From positions 372,001 to 436,000 of the forward strand of contig LSRY02000028.1 in assembly GCA_001643675.2 (NCBI GenBank): a stretch of DNA of 64,000 nucleotides, written 5' to 3'. Shown here piece by piece: positions 35,254-46,829 of this stretch. Position 1 is the first letter of the stretch. Each line of letters starts with the position of its first letter. The notes below the pieces were generated by a model. The model made no database searches. It was not told the origin of the DNA and saw nothing but the letters and a program-made list of their open reading frames with translations. This DNA comes from Monocercomonoides exilis (Eukaryota; Preaxostyla; Oxymonadida; Polymastigidae). Position numbers and translations under genes: made by a program.

Positions 35254-37176
35254 TCATGTGCTTGCTCTTTTGTCTTCTTCAGGATTCAAGTAAAGTGAAG
35301 CTGCAAAGACAATATCTCTTCTAATCTTTGTTGAACAGTTTGCGAACTTCTGATCCAAAACCTCTGATCCCATTGCCTTCGCTGCTGCGCTCATCTGCTG
35401 CAACAGCTCGTCAATCCTTCTCAGACACCTGACAACCGACCCTTCAAACACCGCTGTTTTCTCAATGACCTGCGAAAACGACTCACCTTGTGTCCAGCGA
35501 TACGCCACATCAACCAGCGCAGGTTTGATTGACTCGACAATATCGTCAGCGCTTTCAGGGGCCATTCTGCACTGCTTGCAGATGTCCCGCACTTTCTCTG
35601 CTGTGTCGTGCAGCCGCTTCATTGGCGTGGTCATCTCCTCCCTCATTTCAGCCAGATTGTCGTCTGACTTCTCCTGGAAGAGCATCGCCGACAGCAGCGC
35701 CACCGTCTGCTCGTCGCTCAGCTCGTTGAACAGCCCGCCAAACAGAAGCTCCGTCAGCACAATCTCATTCACTGAGTTGATCTCGGCTGCACATCTGCCT
35801 TTTGCTGTGACCACGCCTGAGTCGTCCACATACCCAAAGCGCTTCAGCACACGCACCATCGCCTCCAATTCGTCTGACAAGATCATCCGCTCTGCTTTCT
35901 CCACCACCCTCTTCTGCGCCTCCACTGCTGCCTTCAGCGACAGCCTTCTCTGATACTTCATCAGCGCCTCATTCATCTCGCTTGTCGCCCACTGCTCCTC
36001 TTTTCCCCGGATCTTCTCCTCCACCATCTTCACTCGCTCCCCCAGCTTCACAAACGAGCTGTCTGTTATCCCCATGTCTTCAACGGGGTCGAGCACAGGG
36101 ATTCCCTCTGGAAAGCGCTCAGCCACTGCAGAGATGGCAGCACCCACCGACGCCCGCGAGTCTGCTGTGCGGAGGTCAGATGGGATGAACAGGCGGAGAG
36201 AAGAGACAGCTGTGATGGACGATAGGACAACAGGGAGGACAGCATACTCAGGCTGCGGCTTGCGCTTCTGGATGGGCGGAGGAAGTGCGGTGGATGGTGT
36301 GAGGAAGGGGGTGGGTGAGGAAGGTGAATCCTCTTTAGAAGAAGAGGATGAGGAGGAGGAAGAAGATGAAGAAGAAGAGCGGGTAGTGTCTGCTCTGAAT
36401 GAGTTTGTCCCGCTGTTTTTGAGATGTGGAGCAGGAGAAGGCACATCAGAAGCAGTGCCAGGCGCAATCTCCAACAGCACATCAATCACATAAATGGATG
36501 AATCATCGTCAGACGACCGCAGCGATGGCAGTGTTATTCCCATCCCTTTCAGATCTTTCTCTCTCTGATTCTCCCGCTTCTTCACTTCTGTCAGAAGAGA
36601 CGGTGGAACCTGCTTCTTCATAAACGACACCACAACACCCCATCCCCAGTCGATCCCTGCTCCCTTTCCATTCAGAGCAGACACCTGCGAAGAGGAAGAG
36701 GCAGAAGAAGACGATGAGTCCTCCTTTGTCTCTTTGCCCTCCTCTGCACTCCACACGTCTTTCCCCCACAGCACACACCCACCTCCATCCACCACACGCA
36801 CCAGTCTTCCTGTCTGCAGGAAAGGCAGCACATGCAGCGGATGCATCACCACAAAGTGCATATCGTCCCTCAGACGCCGCAGGAGCGAGTAAGTGTCGTA
36901 GCAGTCCTTGACTGAGGGCTCGTTGGCGATCCGGATGGAGTCGTGGAGGCTTTGCAGACGGGCAAGCTCTGAAAATGAAGAGGATGATGTGTTGAGTCAA
37001 AGATAATGAGATGGAATGGAGAATGTGTTGAATGAAATGATAATTTTGATTGATATTAGAAAATGATTATAAAAAGTGACAAAAAGAAAGAGAGAGAGAG
37101 AAAGAAAAAGAAAGAAAGAAAAAGAAAGAAAGAAAGAAAGAAAGAAAAAGAAAGAAAGAAAGAAAGAAAGAAAGAA

Positions 37177-37232
<56 letters not shown>

Positions 37233-39956
37233 GATGATTATATTGATTTATCTAATCGGCATGAGCAAACCTTCTCTGTGCTGTGGCACTTTCTTCGTAG
37301 ATTGGAACTGAAGAAACGAATGTTTGATGATAAACTCTGGATTGGCACCTTCAACACGCAGTGTGTTGATAATCATGTTAAAGGAAAGATGAAACTGGGA
37401 GTTTAGAGGAATTGCTTGGCCCTGTGCAAAAAGAAAAAATTTATTTTATTTCAATTTTTTTTTGAAATGACAGCAAGGTTGAAAGAGAAACAGATGGTTA
37501 TTTGATTAGATTGAATAGGGGCAGATAAACAGAATAGAAGGATATGAAGCAAAGGAGAATACAAATAATGTATTCAGCAAGATAACAGCAATTATCATTT
37601 TTTTTTAAATTAGCTATGAAAAGATCCGATTAATAAAGTGCAAGCACACATTAATGATGGAGCGAGCTTCTTGTGGCTCCAACCGCTCATCCAGCATCAC
37701 AATAACAATACCCCTGTCATCCAACCCTCGACGCCCTGCTCTGCCACTCATCTGAATATACTCACCAGACAAAATCTGAGAATAGCAGGTTAATAATGTG
37801 TTGATAAATTAGAGAGAAATTTTATTTTAGAAAAATTAAGTTTAAAAAAATTTTAACAGGGAAATAGAAAAGAAGAAAGAATAACGGAAAATGCATTCTC
37901 AGCAAAGTTCATAAAAATAAAAAATCTCTTTTTTTTTTCAGAAAAACTGTCAATCACAACATCCTTTCTGGACATCATCAATCCTTTTCTTTTCATAATC
38001 TCGATTGTATCTAAAATAATAATAATAATAATAATCCACAACCAAACCCATCTGAACTCTTTCCCATCGAATTTCCTCACAGACGAGAACACAACAGTCT
38101 TTGCCGGCATGTTGAGCCCCATAGAAAATGTTTCTGTCGCCAGCAGCACTCGAATCAACCCTTCTTGAAACAGCAGCTCGTTGATTTCCTTCAAAATAGG
38201 CAAAAGACCCGAGTGGTGGACGCCTATGCCTCGGAGCAAAAGAGGAAGGATGTTTTTGATTTGAGGCAAATTCTGGTCGCTTTCAGGAAGAGTGCCAATC
38301 GCATTCTGGAAGACGGTTCGGATAAGCGCCTTTTCGGGAGATTCTGTTTGGAAATGATGAATAAAATAAAATATAAATGAAATTATGGAAATATTATATA
38401 AAGAATTATCAAAAGTTCAAAAAAAGAATATGAATTCAGAAATTTTTCAAAATAAAATGTAAAAAATATTTTTAAAAAAAAATCTCATAGAAATAATTGA
38501 AGTCTTCCAGAAATATTGTCAGCCACAATGTCAGGCACAGTCCATGTTTCAAATCTTTGAGCAGCTCAAACCTTTTCCCGGAGTAACTCCCGGCAAGAAA
38601 TCGTGCTTTCCCAAGCCAACCGCAATCATCTCCACTTCCTTCTTGCTGAAGCAGAACACAATGCACGGATCGAAGTTCCTGTCCATAATAAGCCTCACAA
38701 TTTTGAATATTTCGGTGAAGTCCTTTTGCCGCCCCACGTTTTTTCGTGTGGTTCCTGAGCCTTGCTGCTCGTTGGTCACAGACATCGACGAAATGGCTGT
38801 CGCAAAAGAAGACTCGCGAAACACGCCGTGTTCATCAAGTACAAGATGAAGCCCCTTGCCACCTGTAAAGGTTGTAATGTTGGTTTTGATTTGAATATTT
38901 CAAAAAATTTTTTTTGAAAAATAATGAATTATCATTAACGTAATACAAACAAGAATTATCAAAAAAAAAAAAGAAAGAAAGAAAGAAAGAAAGAAAGAAA
39001 ATAAAATAAAAAATTACAAATAAAAGTCATAATTGTAAAAGAAAGGCATTAAATTTTTTGTGTCTTTAAAACCATACCAGCAGGAAAAACGTAGTGCTGA
39101 AGAGGGACAGGACGAAAATCTGTGAACACAACATTGCACGGCTGCTGGTGGAGCGTTGCAATCCATTCAGCAAACTCACGAGCATTTGGTATTGTTGCAG
39201 ACAAAAATACAAATCTTGCTTTTGGAGGAACCATGATTATTGTTTCTTCCCACACAACTCCTCTTTCAAAATCTCTCATGTAATGAATCTCATCAAACAC
39301 CACCCATGCAACTTCTCGTGTAACTTCTGATCCTCGATACAACATGTTTCGTAAAATCTCAGTTGTCATCACAAGACATGCAGCATCTGGGTTGATTGTG
39401 ACATCACCTGTCATCAGTCCAACATCTCCAAAGTGTTCGCATAATTCCCTATACTTTTGATTACTCAGTGCTTTAATTGGACTTGTATAAATAACTCGTT
39501 GGTTATCTCGAAGGGCAGTTGCAATAGCATATAAAGCCACAACTGTCTTACCTGCAGATGTATGTGCAGAAACAAGAACGGATTCACCTAACGAATAATT
39601 AAATAAAAATAGGACAATAAGATTCGTATGCGAAGAGTTTGTTGTTTCAAACCTTTATCTATTGACTTTATTGATGCCTCTTGAAAGGCATCCAGCTTAA
39701 AAGGAAAAGTTTTTGCTGGAGGTCTTGTTGGTTGTGGTGTTTCCTTTTGAACCCATCCAGGCGGAAAGCATACTTCGTGCGTGCAGTTATACGAGATGCT
39801 TTCCTTCTTAAACTCTGAGCCAGCACCTTCAATACCGATCTCATCAACTGGACTCGCAAGGGGATCGGGACTTGGAGAAAGATTTGGTGAAGGGCTTGGA
39901 GTTCCTGTTTCCTCTGGAGTAAGAGGCATCCTCTTTTCTATTGCTGACTGTGACAT
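35254..39956 (-). CDS. MTR4: Exosome RNA helicase MTR4 (Ski2-like)
   Basis: Seven exons give 1130 residues: 39653-39956, 39078-39587, 38572-38862, 38048-38343, 37650-37775, 37271-37421 and 35254-36968. MTR4 is the 3'-5' RNA helicase that feeds substrates to the nuclear exosome. Visible motifs in order: [13 protein letters not shown] (Q-like), SAHTSAGKT (motif I), [38 protein letters not shown] (DEIH, motif II), FLSATIPNA (III), [30 protein letters not shown] and [15 protein letters not shown] (VI). The last exon holds the stalk/arch insertion and the C-terminal helical bundle ([10 protein letters not shown], ending in LYLNPEEDK). The arch region carries Ser-rich insertions at ~36.3 kb. The short N-terminus starts at the first ATG (39956). 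The intron at 36969-37270 contains a long GA/GAAA repeat. Confidence 0.97.
37079..37226. repeat. GAAA/GA microsatellite inside an MTR4 intron
   Basis: About 150 bases of GAAAG- and GA-type repeats on the plus strand, ending in a pure GA run (about 37191-37226). It lies within the 36969-37270 intron, so the pre-mRNA carries the pyrimidine strand (CTTT and CT repeats). A similar shorter GAAA run sits at about 38970-39000 in the intron between exons 2 and 3. Confidence 0.9.
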
Positions 39957-40286
39957 ATAAAATAAATTTTACAGTTGGAAATCTGATGTAATATTAGAAA
40001 TATGTTTAATTTTATCAAAAAAATCAAATAAACAAAAGAAAGCATTACCCAGCAGATAGATAATGGTCTATGATGATCAATAATTATTAACTTTTGTTAA
40101 AACTTAACTTTCATTAAATATTTCTTGAATTTTTAATTTGAATATTGCATCTCAAATGTGATTTTCAAATTATTGCTAAGAAATTAGATTTGGTGTTAAA
40201 AATAGTAACTACAACAACATAAAAAAAACAGTGAACGTATCAAAAACAAGAGCGGATAACTCTCTGAGTATCTAATTTTAAATCGT
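39957..40286. other. Spacer between CAP and MTR4
   Basis: About 330 AT-rich bases between the CAP stop codon and the MTR4 start. No open frame, repeat or RNA was recognised; it should contain the MTR4 promoter and the CAP 3' UTR. Confidence 0.5.
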
Positions 40287-42434
40287 TTAACCATGTTTCA
40301 CAAAGTCGTGTGCAAGCTCTCCATCTTTGAATACAGTGCGCAACGTGCTTGGAAGTGCATGCTCAATCTGATGATGTAACAAAAAAGTTAGTTTTTGAGA
40401 AAAATGCAACACAAAATAGAATTTTTAAATAAATTGATCTTTATTTCAAACCATTCCTTCCTCCTTCTCTTTGGTGTCAGGGTCGATTCTGATTCCAGGT
40501 GCATAAATGATGATATTGGCTGACTTGGATGAGAACACCTCCACTTTCTCCATGCACTCCTGTGACACATAAATCTGAGCGCCCTCTGAAGATTCCACGA
40601 GGAACGAGGCGCAGACGTTGACGACCTGTGCTTTGATGTCCTTCGAGTTGATCAGCTCCACACTCGACACCACATCGTCCACCACGACTGTGCACCCAAC
40701 ACACTTGTCGATGACAATCGAGTTCACTTTGCCTGTAATGCGGATGGCAGACTTCTTGCAGTTGTACATGTACACTGTCTGTTGGATGGTTTCGGATTCA
40801 AATGTGAGGTCAGGCACATTCACTTGGTTTTCCTGAATGGGAAAATAAAAACAAATAGAATTCATTCAAATGTCATTTTGTTTTGTGGATTAACACAGAT
40901 AAAAAAATTGAAGATTTGTAAATAAATAAAAAAATAAAATAAATATTAAATTCATGAAAAACATCCAATAAAGGCATACGCATTTCAATTTGTTGCCAAA
41001 GTTCTGGAAAACAGGTGGTGCAACTGCTTTTGCTGAGAATGAAAGCATCGATTGTTCAGTTTTGTAGATGTATTGGACATTCATAAAAGATTTCAAAAAT
41101 AAATCAAAAAAAGAAAGAAAAAATGTAATGAAACCTTTTGGTCCTGCAACGGCTTCTTCCTTTTCGACTCTTTTCTCGCCGACAGAAGATGGGACAGTGA
41201 ACTTTCTTTCTTCTCTTGGCCTGTTCTTTGTCTTTTCCGAGTCTGAAACATGGCGCAAGCGGCTTGTGATGCCTTCTCCTTGGCACAGTTCTGCAAAGAG
41301 TTTTGTTGTGTCTGCAGCTGGTTTCTCAGCAGCAGTGGCTGAAGAAGCGGAAACAGGCGGAGCAGCAGGGACAGCCGGTGCAGCAGGGATGGCTGGCGGA
41401 GCAGGGATGGAGGAGGAGCTGGAGGGTGTTGAGGAAGACGATGCAGATCCGTCTGTATATTGGTCGATGTCCATTCCATCACGCTTCCATGAGAGTCCTG
41501 TGCGATAATGCTCCTTGATGAAGTCAAGCAAATCAGTTGCCACTTTCTTGATTCCTTGAGCCCATGTGACTTGATCCTGGTTTCTTTAAAAGAAAAATGG
41601 AGGAAAATAATTGAAAATATGCATCCATTTTATTTTTTTTTTAAATTTAACATCATACGTTCCTCTATTTTCACGAATAATCTTCAAATTATAGAAGTCT
41701 GCAACTTGCCATGTATTATCAACATAATCCATAGGTGTTTTCTCAATTTCAACCCAGTTGGCGCATTTCGACAGCTCTTCAACAACTTTCCATTGACCGA
41801 AATTTGGTTCGGTTTTAAATGGAACTGCTTTACCAATTGCCTAAATATAAATATTACTTTAATTCAAATTTTCATAAATTTCAAATAAATCATACGTTAA
41901 TTGCATCAGCAACTGGTTTGTACTGAGCTTTCATTTGCTCTGGAGTTGGCTTCTTGCACTTTAGAGACTTTCTAATAAGAATTTGTTCTTCTCTAAACAC
42001 TTTCTCGAGCATTTCAGTCTAAATTTTCGTCAGTCTTTGAAAGATTTATAAAATTATTAGCTTCAAACCATTTTTGGGACTGGCTCGGGAAGTTTATGAG
42101 CCACTTCAAGAAGGGGAGGAAACACAGCTTCCAAATAATCCTGAAAATGAAATATTGAAAAAATCACATTTTTGTAAATTGCAAAAATTAACATAAATTT
42201 TCAAATTTTTAGCATAAAAAATAGCATGCATCAAATGGGCTTTTCTCTATCTCAACTTCGTCTCCAGCACCTTGATTTCTTTCCAATTTTTCAATGTCTT
42301 TTTCCAGACGTTGCAGAAGAGCCTGAAATTACCATTACGAATATACATCATGTTTCGATTATTAATGTAAAAAGAATGTTTGATAAATTTTGAATTTTGT
42401 CTTTGAAATTACACACTTCAAAACGTGCTTCCAT
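40287..42434 (-). CDS. CAP: Adenylyl cyclase-associated protein (CAP), actin regulator
   Basis: Nine exons give 483 residues: 42417-42434, 42230-42322, 42069-42140, 41896-42018, 41659-41840, 41135-41583, 40980-41032, 40452-40832 and 40287-40367. CAP recycles cofilin-bound ADP-actin and promotes nucleotide exchange. The N-terminus MEARFEALLQRLEKDIEKLE is the short oligomerising coil. The helical CAP-N domain follows (AVFPPLLEVAHKLPEPV, then WAQGIKKVATDLLDFIKEHY, the usual WVKAYLSIW.. region), then GLSW, a Pro/Ala-rich linker (about 41.3-41.45 kb), a WH2-like region, and the C-CAP beta-helix (VYMYNCKKSAIRITGKVNS, KCVGCTVVVDDVVSSVELI, SQECMEKVEVFSSKSANI). Length matches animal CAP (~475). The intron at 42141-42229 starts GC rather than GT (GCATGC..AG), and this is the only choice that keeps the conserved frame. 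Confidence 0.95.
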
Positions 42435-42581
42435 CTTTGATCTTCAAGACCTTTACTTATAAAAAAAAGAATATTTGAAATGAAAAAAATGATTATAAAA
42501 CATCTATAATAAACAAAATCGAAATTCTTCAAAAAGAAGAAAGAATGCTTGCTGAAAATTGAAGTTGAGCAATTTGAATGA

Positions 42582-44229
42582 TCAAATTCCTCTTTCCGGT
42601 GTGGGGTAAAAGAATAGTTTTGTGTGAGGTTGGGCAACTGATGTGAATATAACAGGAACAATTTCTAGTTTTGGAGAAGAAATGCGTAAAAATGCTCCTT
42701 TATTTCTAACGCCTTGATAAGAAGGAGCAGAGAAGATAGAGATCTGATATTAAAAAATAAAAAGAGAAAATAAACAAATTATTTCGCATCAAATGGTCAA
42801 AAAAATCAAATGTTATAATCTATGCACGAAACAATTTGATTAAATTTTGCAAAAGAAAAAAGATAAAAAATATCTCTATTTTTCGCATACCAGTTTCTTT
42901 TTCTGCTCAACAGAAAAACCTTCTTTTCTCAACTCGTGTGATCGTATAACAAGCTTAAGAGAGTTAGTTTCCAGAAAATCTTGTGTCACATCTGGTCCAA
43001 ACCAATGGCCATATGGCCGATATGATTCTTTCACACCAACTGAATGAGAAGGATCGCTCCACTTTAAAATAACAATTGTATCACATATGTGAACGGTTAT
43101 TTCAAAAATACATAAAGAGAAAAAATTGAAAAGAAAATTCTTGTTAAAAACAATGAAAGTGCAAACCAGCATTTGTGTCATAAACAGTTCTCCACCTTCC
43201 TGTCCTGGTTCGTGAAATCTATCTACCTTTTGTATATCATCCAACGTCACCCCAAGCCTGTTGAATAATCCACCATGCTAAATAGCATTTATCAGTTCAA
43301 TAACCATTGAAAAATCATCAGTGTCATAAATGATGAAGCAAAGAATTGTGTGCAAATGTATTGAAATTTCATGTTAAAATTCAAAGAGTTTATTGAAATA
43401 ATCTTCAAGTCAAATTCAAACCACAAGAAATATTCGTTTGTTAAGTATTGCACAAAGTGGTAATGTGTTGAACGACTCCATAAAATTTGCATAAATTGTT
43501 ATGTCATATTTATACAAACACTAAGTTTAGAAATATATTTTTATATGACCCAAGAAATAGAATTTCACATGTTTCCAATGTTGTTGCATACCTCGGATCT
43601 AAAACCGTAGTCACGTGCGCAAAATGCTGTTTCGTGATTTCCACGAATAAGATGCACGTGTTCTGGATAACAAACTTTCAGTGCATATAAAGTGATACAT
43701 GTCTTGAAGTTTATAATTATGTGTAAAAAAATCATAAATTTTTATTTTTTGTGAACAAACTTCAATACTAAAAGAGCCTCTATCAATCCAATCTCCAAGA
43801 AAAATATATGATAATTCCTCAGACGGCAATCCATTCAAATCAAAAATGTGAAGAAGATCGAAGAACTGACCATGAATGTCCCCCTGTTGAACATATATTC
43901 AATTATTAAAATTTTGTGAATTTAAAGCCGTAAGCAAAAATATTAAACAAACAACTACTGTAACCGATTTTCCTTCGGGTATTTCAATGTCGATGATATT
44001 TGGATATGTTTTTACCATATTTTTAAAGTCTGTGATAAGTTTCTTCACAACCCCATCTGACGGCTGCTGATCGTGCTTCAGTGCGTTAATTAGTCTGGCT
44101 ATTAAATTTTTGTTTGCAAAAATATGGTGATGATATGGAATTTATAGAAACTTTTATAAATCTTATTTTTTAATTAAAAATTCAAACGAAGTGTAGTTCT
44201 GTTGATGTTTTCTGGGCAAAGAAATCGTG
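42582..44229 (-). CDS. PP5-type Ser/Thr protein phosphatase, extreme N-terminus unresolved
   Basis: Eight exons are visible: 44188-44229, 43953-44098, 43761-43883, 43592-43702, 43422-43520, 43167-43277, 42891-43061 and 42582-42743. They give about 321 residues of PPP-family catalytic domain. Metal- and phosphate-binding motifs are all present: [39 protein letters not shown]-type [11 protein letters not shown] and IRSHE, then FSAPSYQG. The NGLPSEE lead-in, RGSFS and the SDP..FGPDVT spacing are PP5-like rather than PP1/PP2A-like. PP5 normally carries three N-terminal TPRs. None is visible in the ~2.5 kb upstream, so this looks like a TPR-less form. The first exon shown begins mid-codon, so at least one tiny upstream exon with the ATG is missing from my model. 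Confidence 0.9.
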
Positions 44230-46829
44230 CTTTAAATTTTTTGATTTGAAAAAAATAATTTTAATAAATGCGCTGAAAATTCAAAAAATATTTGTTAATA
44301 CCCATGAAAAGCAAGGAGAAAACAACCAAAAAATACCCATAACTATTTCTTTTCAAGAATAATATTTTTGAAAAAGTTTTTTGAGGAATGCAAGTGTAAA
44401 ATATATTTTGTTGTTTTTTTATGGAATAAATACATTTCAACAAATAAATATTCTTCTGGAGCCATGTTTGAACCATAAATATTTGAGCAATTTTTTTGCA
44501 TGTGTTTTCAATAAAATTAAAACAAGTTTCTTGATTATTTATTCTTTTCCACATCGTTGATTTCAAAAGGGATTTTATTTGAAAAATTCGAAATTGAACT
44601 GTTTTCATTATATTTTCTTTTTCATTTTCGTTGCATTATTTTTTTTTAAAAACAATTGATAATCTTCATGGCATTTTCTGTGAAAGACATAAACTCAAAA
44701 TAAGTTTTTTCGACCATAACCAAATATATAATTGTGGAGTTTTTATTTTGTTGATAAATAGAATTAAATCAAAGAAACAAATTAAGTTAAAACGACAGCT
44801 TTATGATTGAGATTTTCTAGAAAAATATTCCTGAAAAAGAAAAATCCACGAAAACAATATTTTTCCATATGTTTCAATTCTGTTTCGAAAATAAAATATT
44901 CAGTGAAAAACAAAAAATATCAAAAAGATTCATATGTGTGTGTTAATTTTTGAAATGAAAACTTTTTTCAGTGCACGAAATATTCAGACTTTGCTTGTCC
45001 CTGTGAATGTCTTATTAATTCAATTGCCAAAATTTTCACTTCTGTTTTTAAAATAAATGAATCAGCTGAAATAAAGTTAAAATGTCTTAACAGAGACTTT
45101 TCACTCTTCAATGATCATTAATTAATATTCAAGGTATTTTTTTTAAATCGAAATTTTTGAAAAAAAAAAATTGGAATCAAAAAAATTACACATATAATAT
45201 CTTGCAAAAATGAAACTCTCTTATTTCGATTGGGTTTCAGTTCCAGTCAAATAATTTTCTCAAAAATTCAAACAATAAATAAATTATTTCACAACGAAAA
45301 ATTCATAAAAAAATTTCAAAAATCTGTGAGCTGAAATTGATATAATGAATATACTATTTTTATTGAACAACGTGAAAAAAAAGAATAATTATTTTTTTTT
45401 TTCACAAAAATTCCTTATTTATAACTGATCAAACTTTGAGTCAAAACTGTCAATTTAAAAAAAAAAAAGCTCTTATTTTGAGAAATGTTTAAGCCATGTT
45501 GCATTATGTTGGAGTGCGTTATGTTATTTTTAATTAATATTCAACTTTTGTTCAAGATTAGCGCAATTATTTTTCTTCATATGAAACTTTTGAAATCATG
45601 CTGTTTCTGAAAAACAATTACATAAACAATTCAAATTCATTGTTGTCAATTTTCCACAAAATACCAGTTGAAGGGAAACGGGGGGAAATACGAACTTTCA
45701 AGCTTTTTTTGCACGAAGCATTAAATATTTGTAAATCTCTCTTATTTTTGTAAATCTTTCTCAGATTTCTAAATAAATTGTGTTTTCATATCTGCAAGCA
45801 AATATCATTAATATAATAACATCATGTTGTATTACCTCTCATGTCTTTCAAAAAATTAACCCATTTTTTAAAAAATTTTTTGATCACAAAAAGTTAATGA
45901 AAAGTGCATAATTTTTCAATGAAAATGCCTGAAGTCAAATATTTTGTTCCATATCGTTTCAAAAGCCAAAGTTTGATTTTAAAAAAATAGAAGAGGAATC
46001 ACATAACAGCTCTATCAGTTTTCAGGGTTCATTTATGAATAATCACAACAAAAACTTAAACCGAAAATTTTGATAGAAAATATCGTGTTTCAAAAATAAT
46101 AACCCATATATTGTGCCAAAATTTAAAAACTGGTCTTGAAAAAAGTGTATTTCAAAATGGATCAGCCATATGATAATGAAAAACATTAACATTTATTAAA
46201 CAATTCATCTTTCAAAATTCATAAGATTAACCGTGCAATTTTTTTTGCTTATTGAATTTTCTTCCACTTAATTATTTCTTTTCTTTTTATCAACATAAAA
46301 CTATTTTCTTTATTATAATTTGCGAGAATGTCATATTTCTTATTAAAAAAAAAACAGAAAAAGTTTAGAACAAATCGTTTCATTTTTCATTTATTCGCAA
46401 AATTCATTTCAAATACTCTCTTAATGGAAAAAAATTATTCTTTTTTCTATCTTTGAAAAACATATCCACATATAAAAATTGATACAACAATTTTATTCAA
46501 TAAACGTATTTATTAAATGAACCAAATAGAAATGATTTTTTTAACTTTTTTCTTTGTAATAAAATTTTGTATTTAAAATTTCATATTCAAGAATACATTA
46601 TTAAAAGAAATTTGTTTTAAACTTAAAAGAATTTTTATTTAAGATTTCAAACATGTAATGCAAAAATATATTCAACATCAACATCATTATATTATTTATT
46701 ATATACGCAAATAGAGTCTTGGATGATTATTGAAATGCTCAGTAAGATAGATTGAACATGGAAATAAAATAAAAACAAAATATGGAAATAAACGACCTCT
46801 TTTATATTTGCACAAGAGGGGAATATAAA
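44230..46829. other. 2.6-kb AT-rich gene-free region
   Basis: There are no open frames beyond chance, no tRNA and no splice-linked coding blocks. It may hide the missing first exon of the phosphatase near its right-hand (5') side. A stretch at about 45.7-45.96 kb is related to the interior of the 14.3-15.45-kb inverted-repeat element, so at least part of the region is old mobile-element DNA. Confidence 0.6.
45895..45955. repeat. Dispersed repeat shared with 14.87-14.93 kb
   Basis: The stretch around 45895-45955 (core GTGCATAATTTTTCAATGAA, then AATGCCTGAAGTCAAATATT) nearly repeats 14875-14930 in the same orientation, with a handful of mismatches. Weaker similarity extends to the left on both sides, where TTTCTCAGATTTC is followed by similar AT-rich sequence near 14740 and 45765. 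This suggests a degenerate copy of one element family in two intergenic regions. Confidence 0.7.

Noticed and set aside
37063-37311. 82-codon Lys/Glu/Arg frame
   Set aside because: It is a translation of the GAAA/GA microsatellite inside an MTR4 intron.
38460-38570. Open stretch [20 protein letters not shown] as part of MTR4
   Set aside because: Joining at GTTTGAGC (38571) to the exon starting at 38343 restores the conserved helicase sequence; this stretch is intronic.
44261-44608. 115-codon minus-strand frame upstream of the phosphatase, considered as missing N-terminus
   Set aside because: It is AT-driven, lacks TPR features and does not join in frame to the first phosphatase exon.
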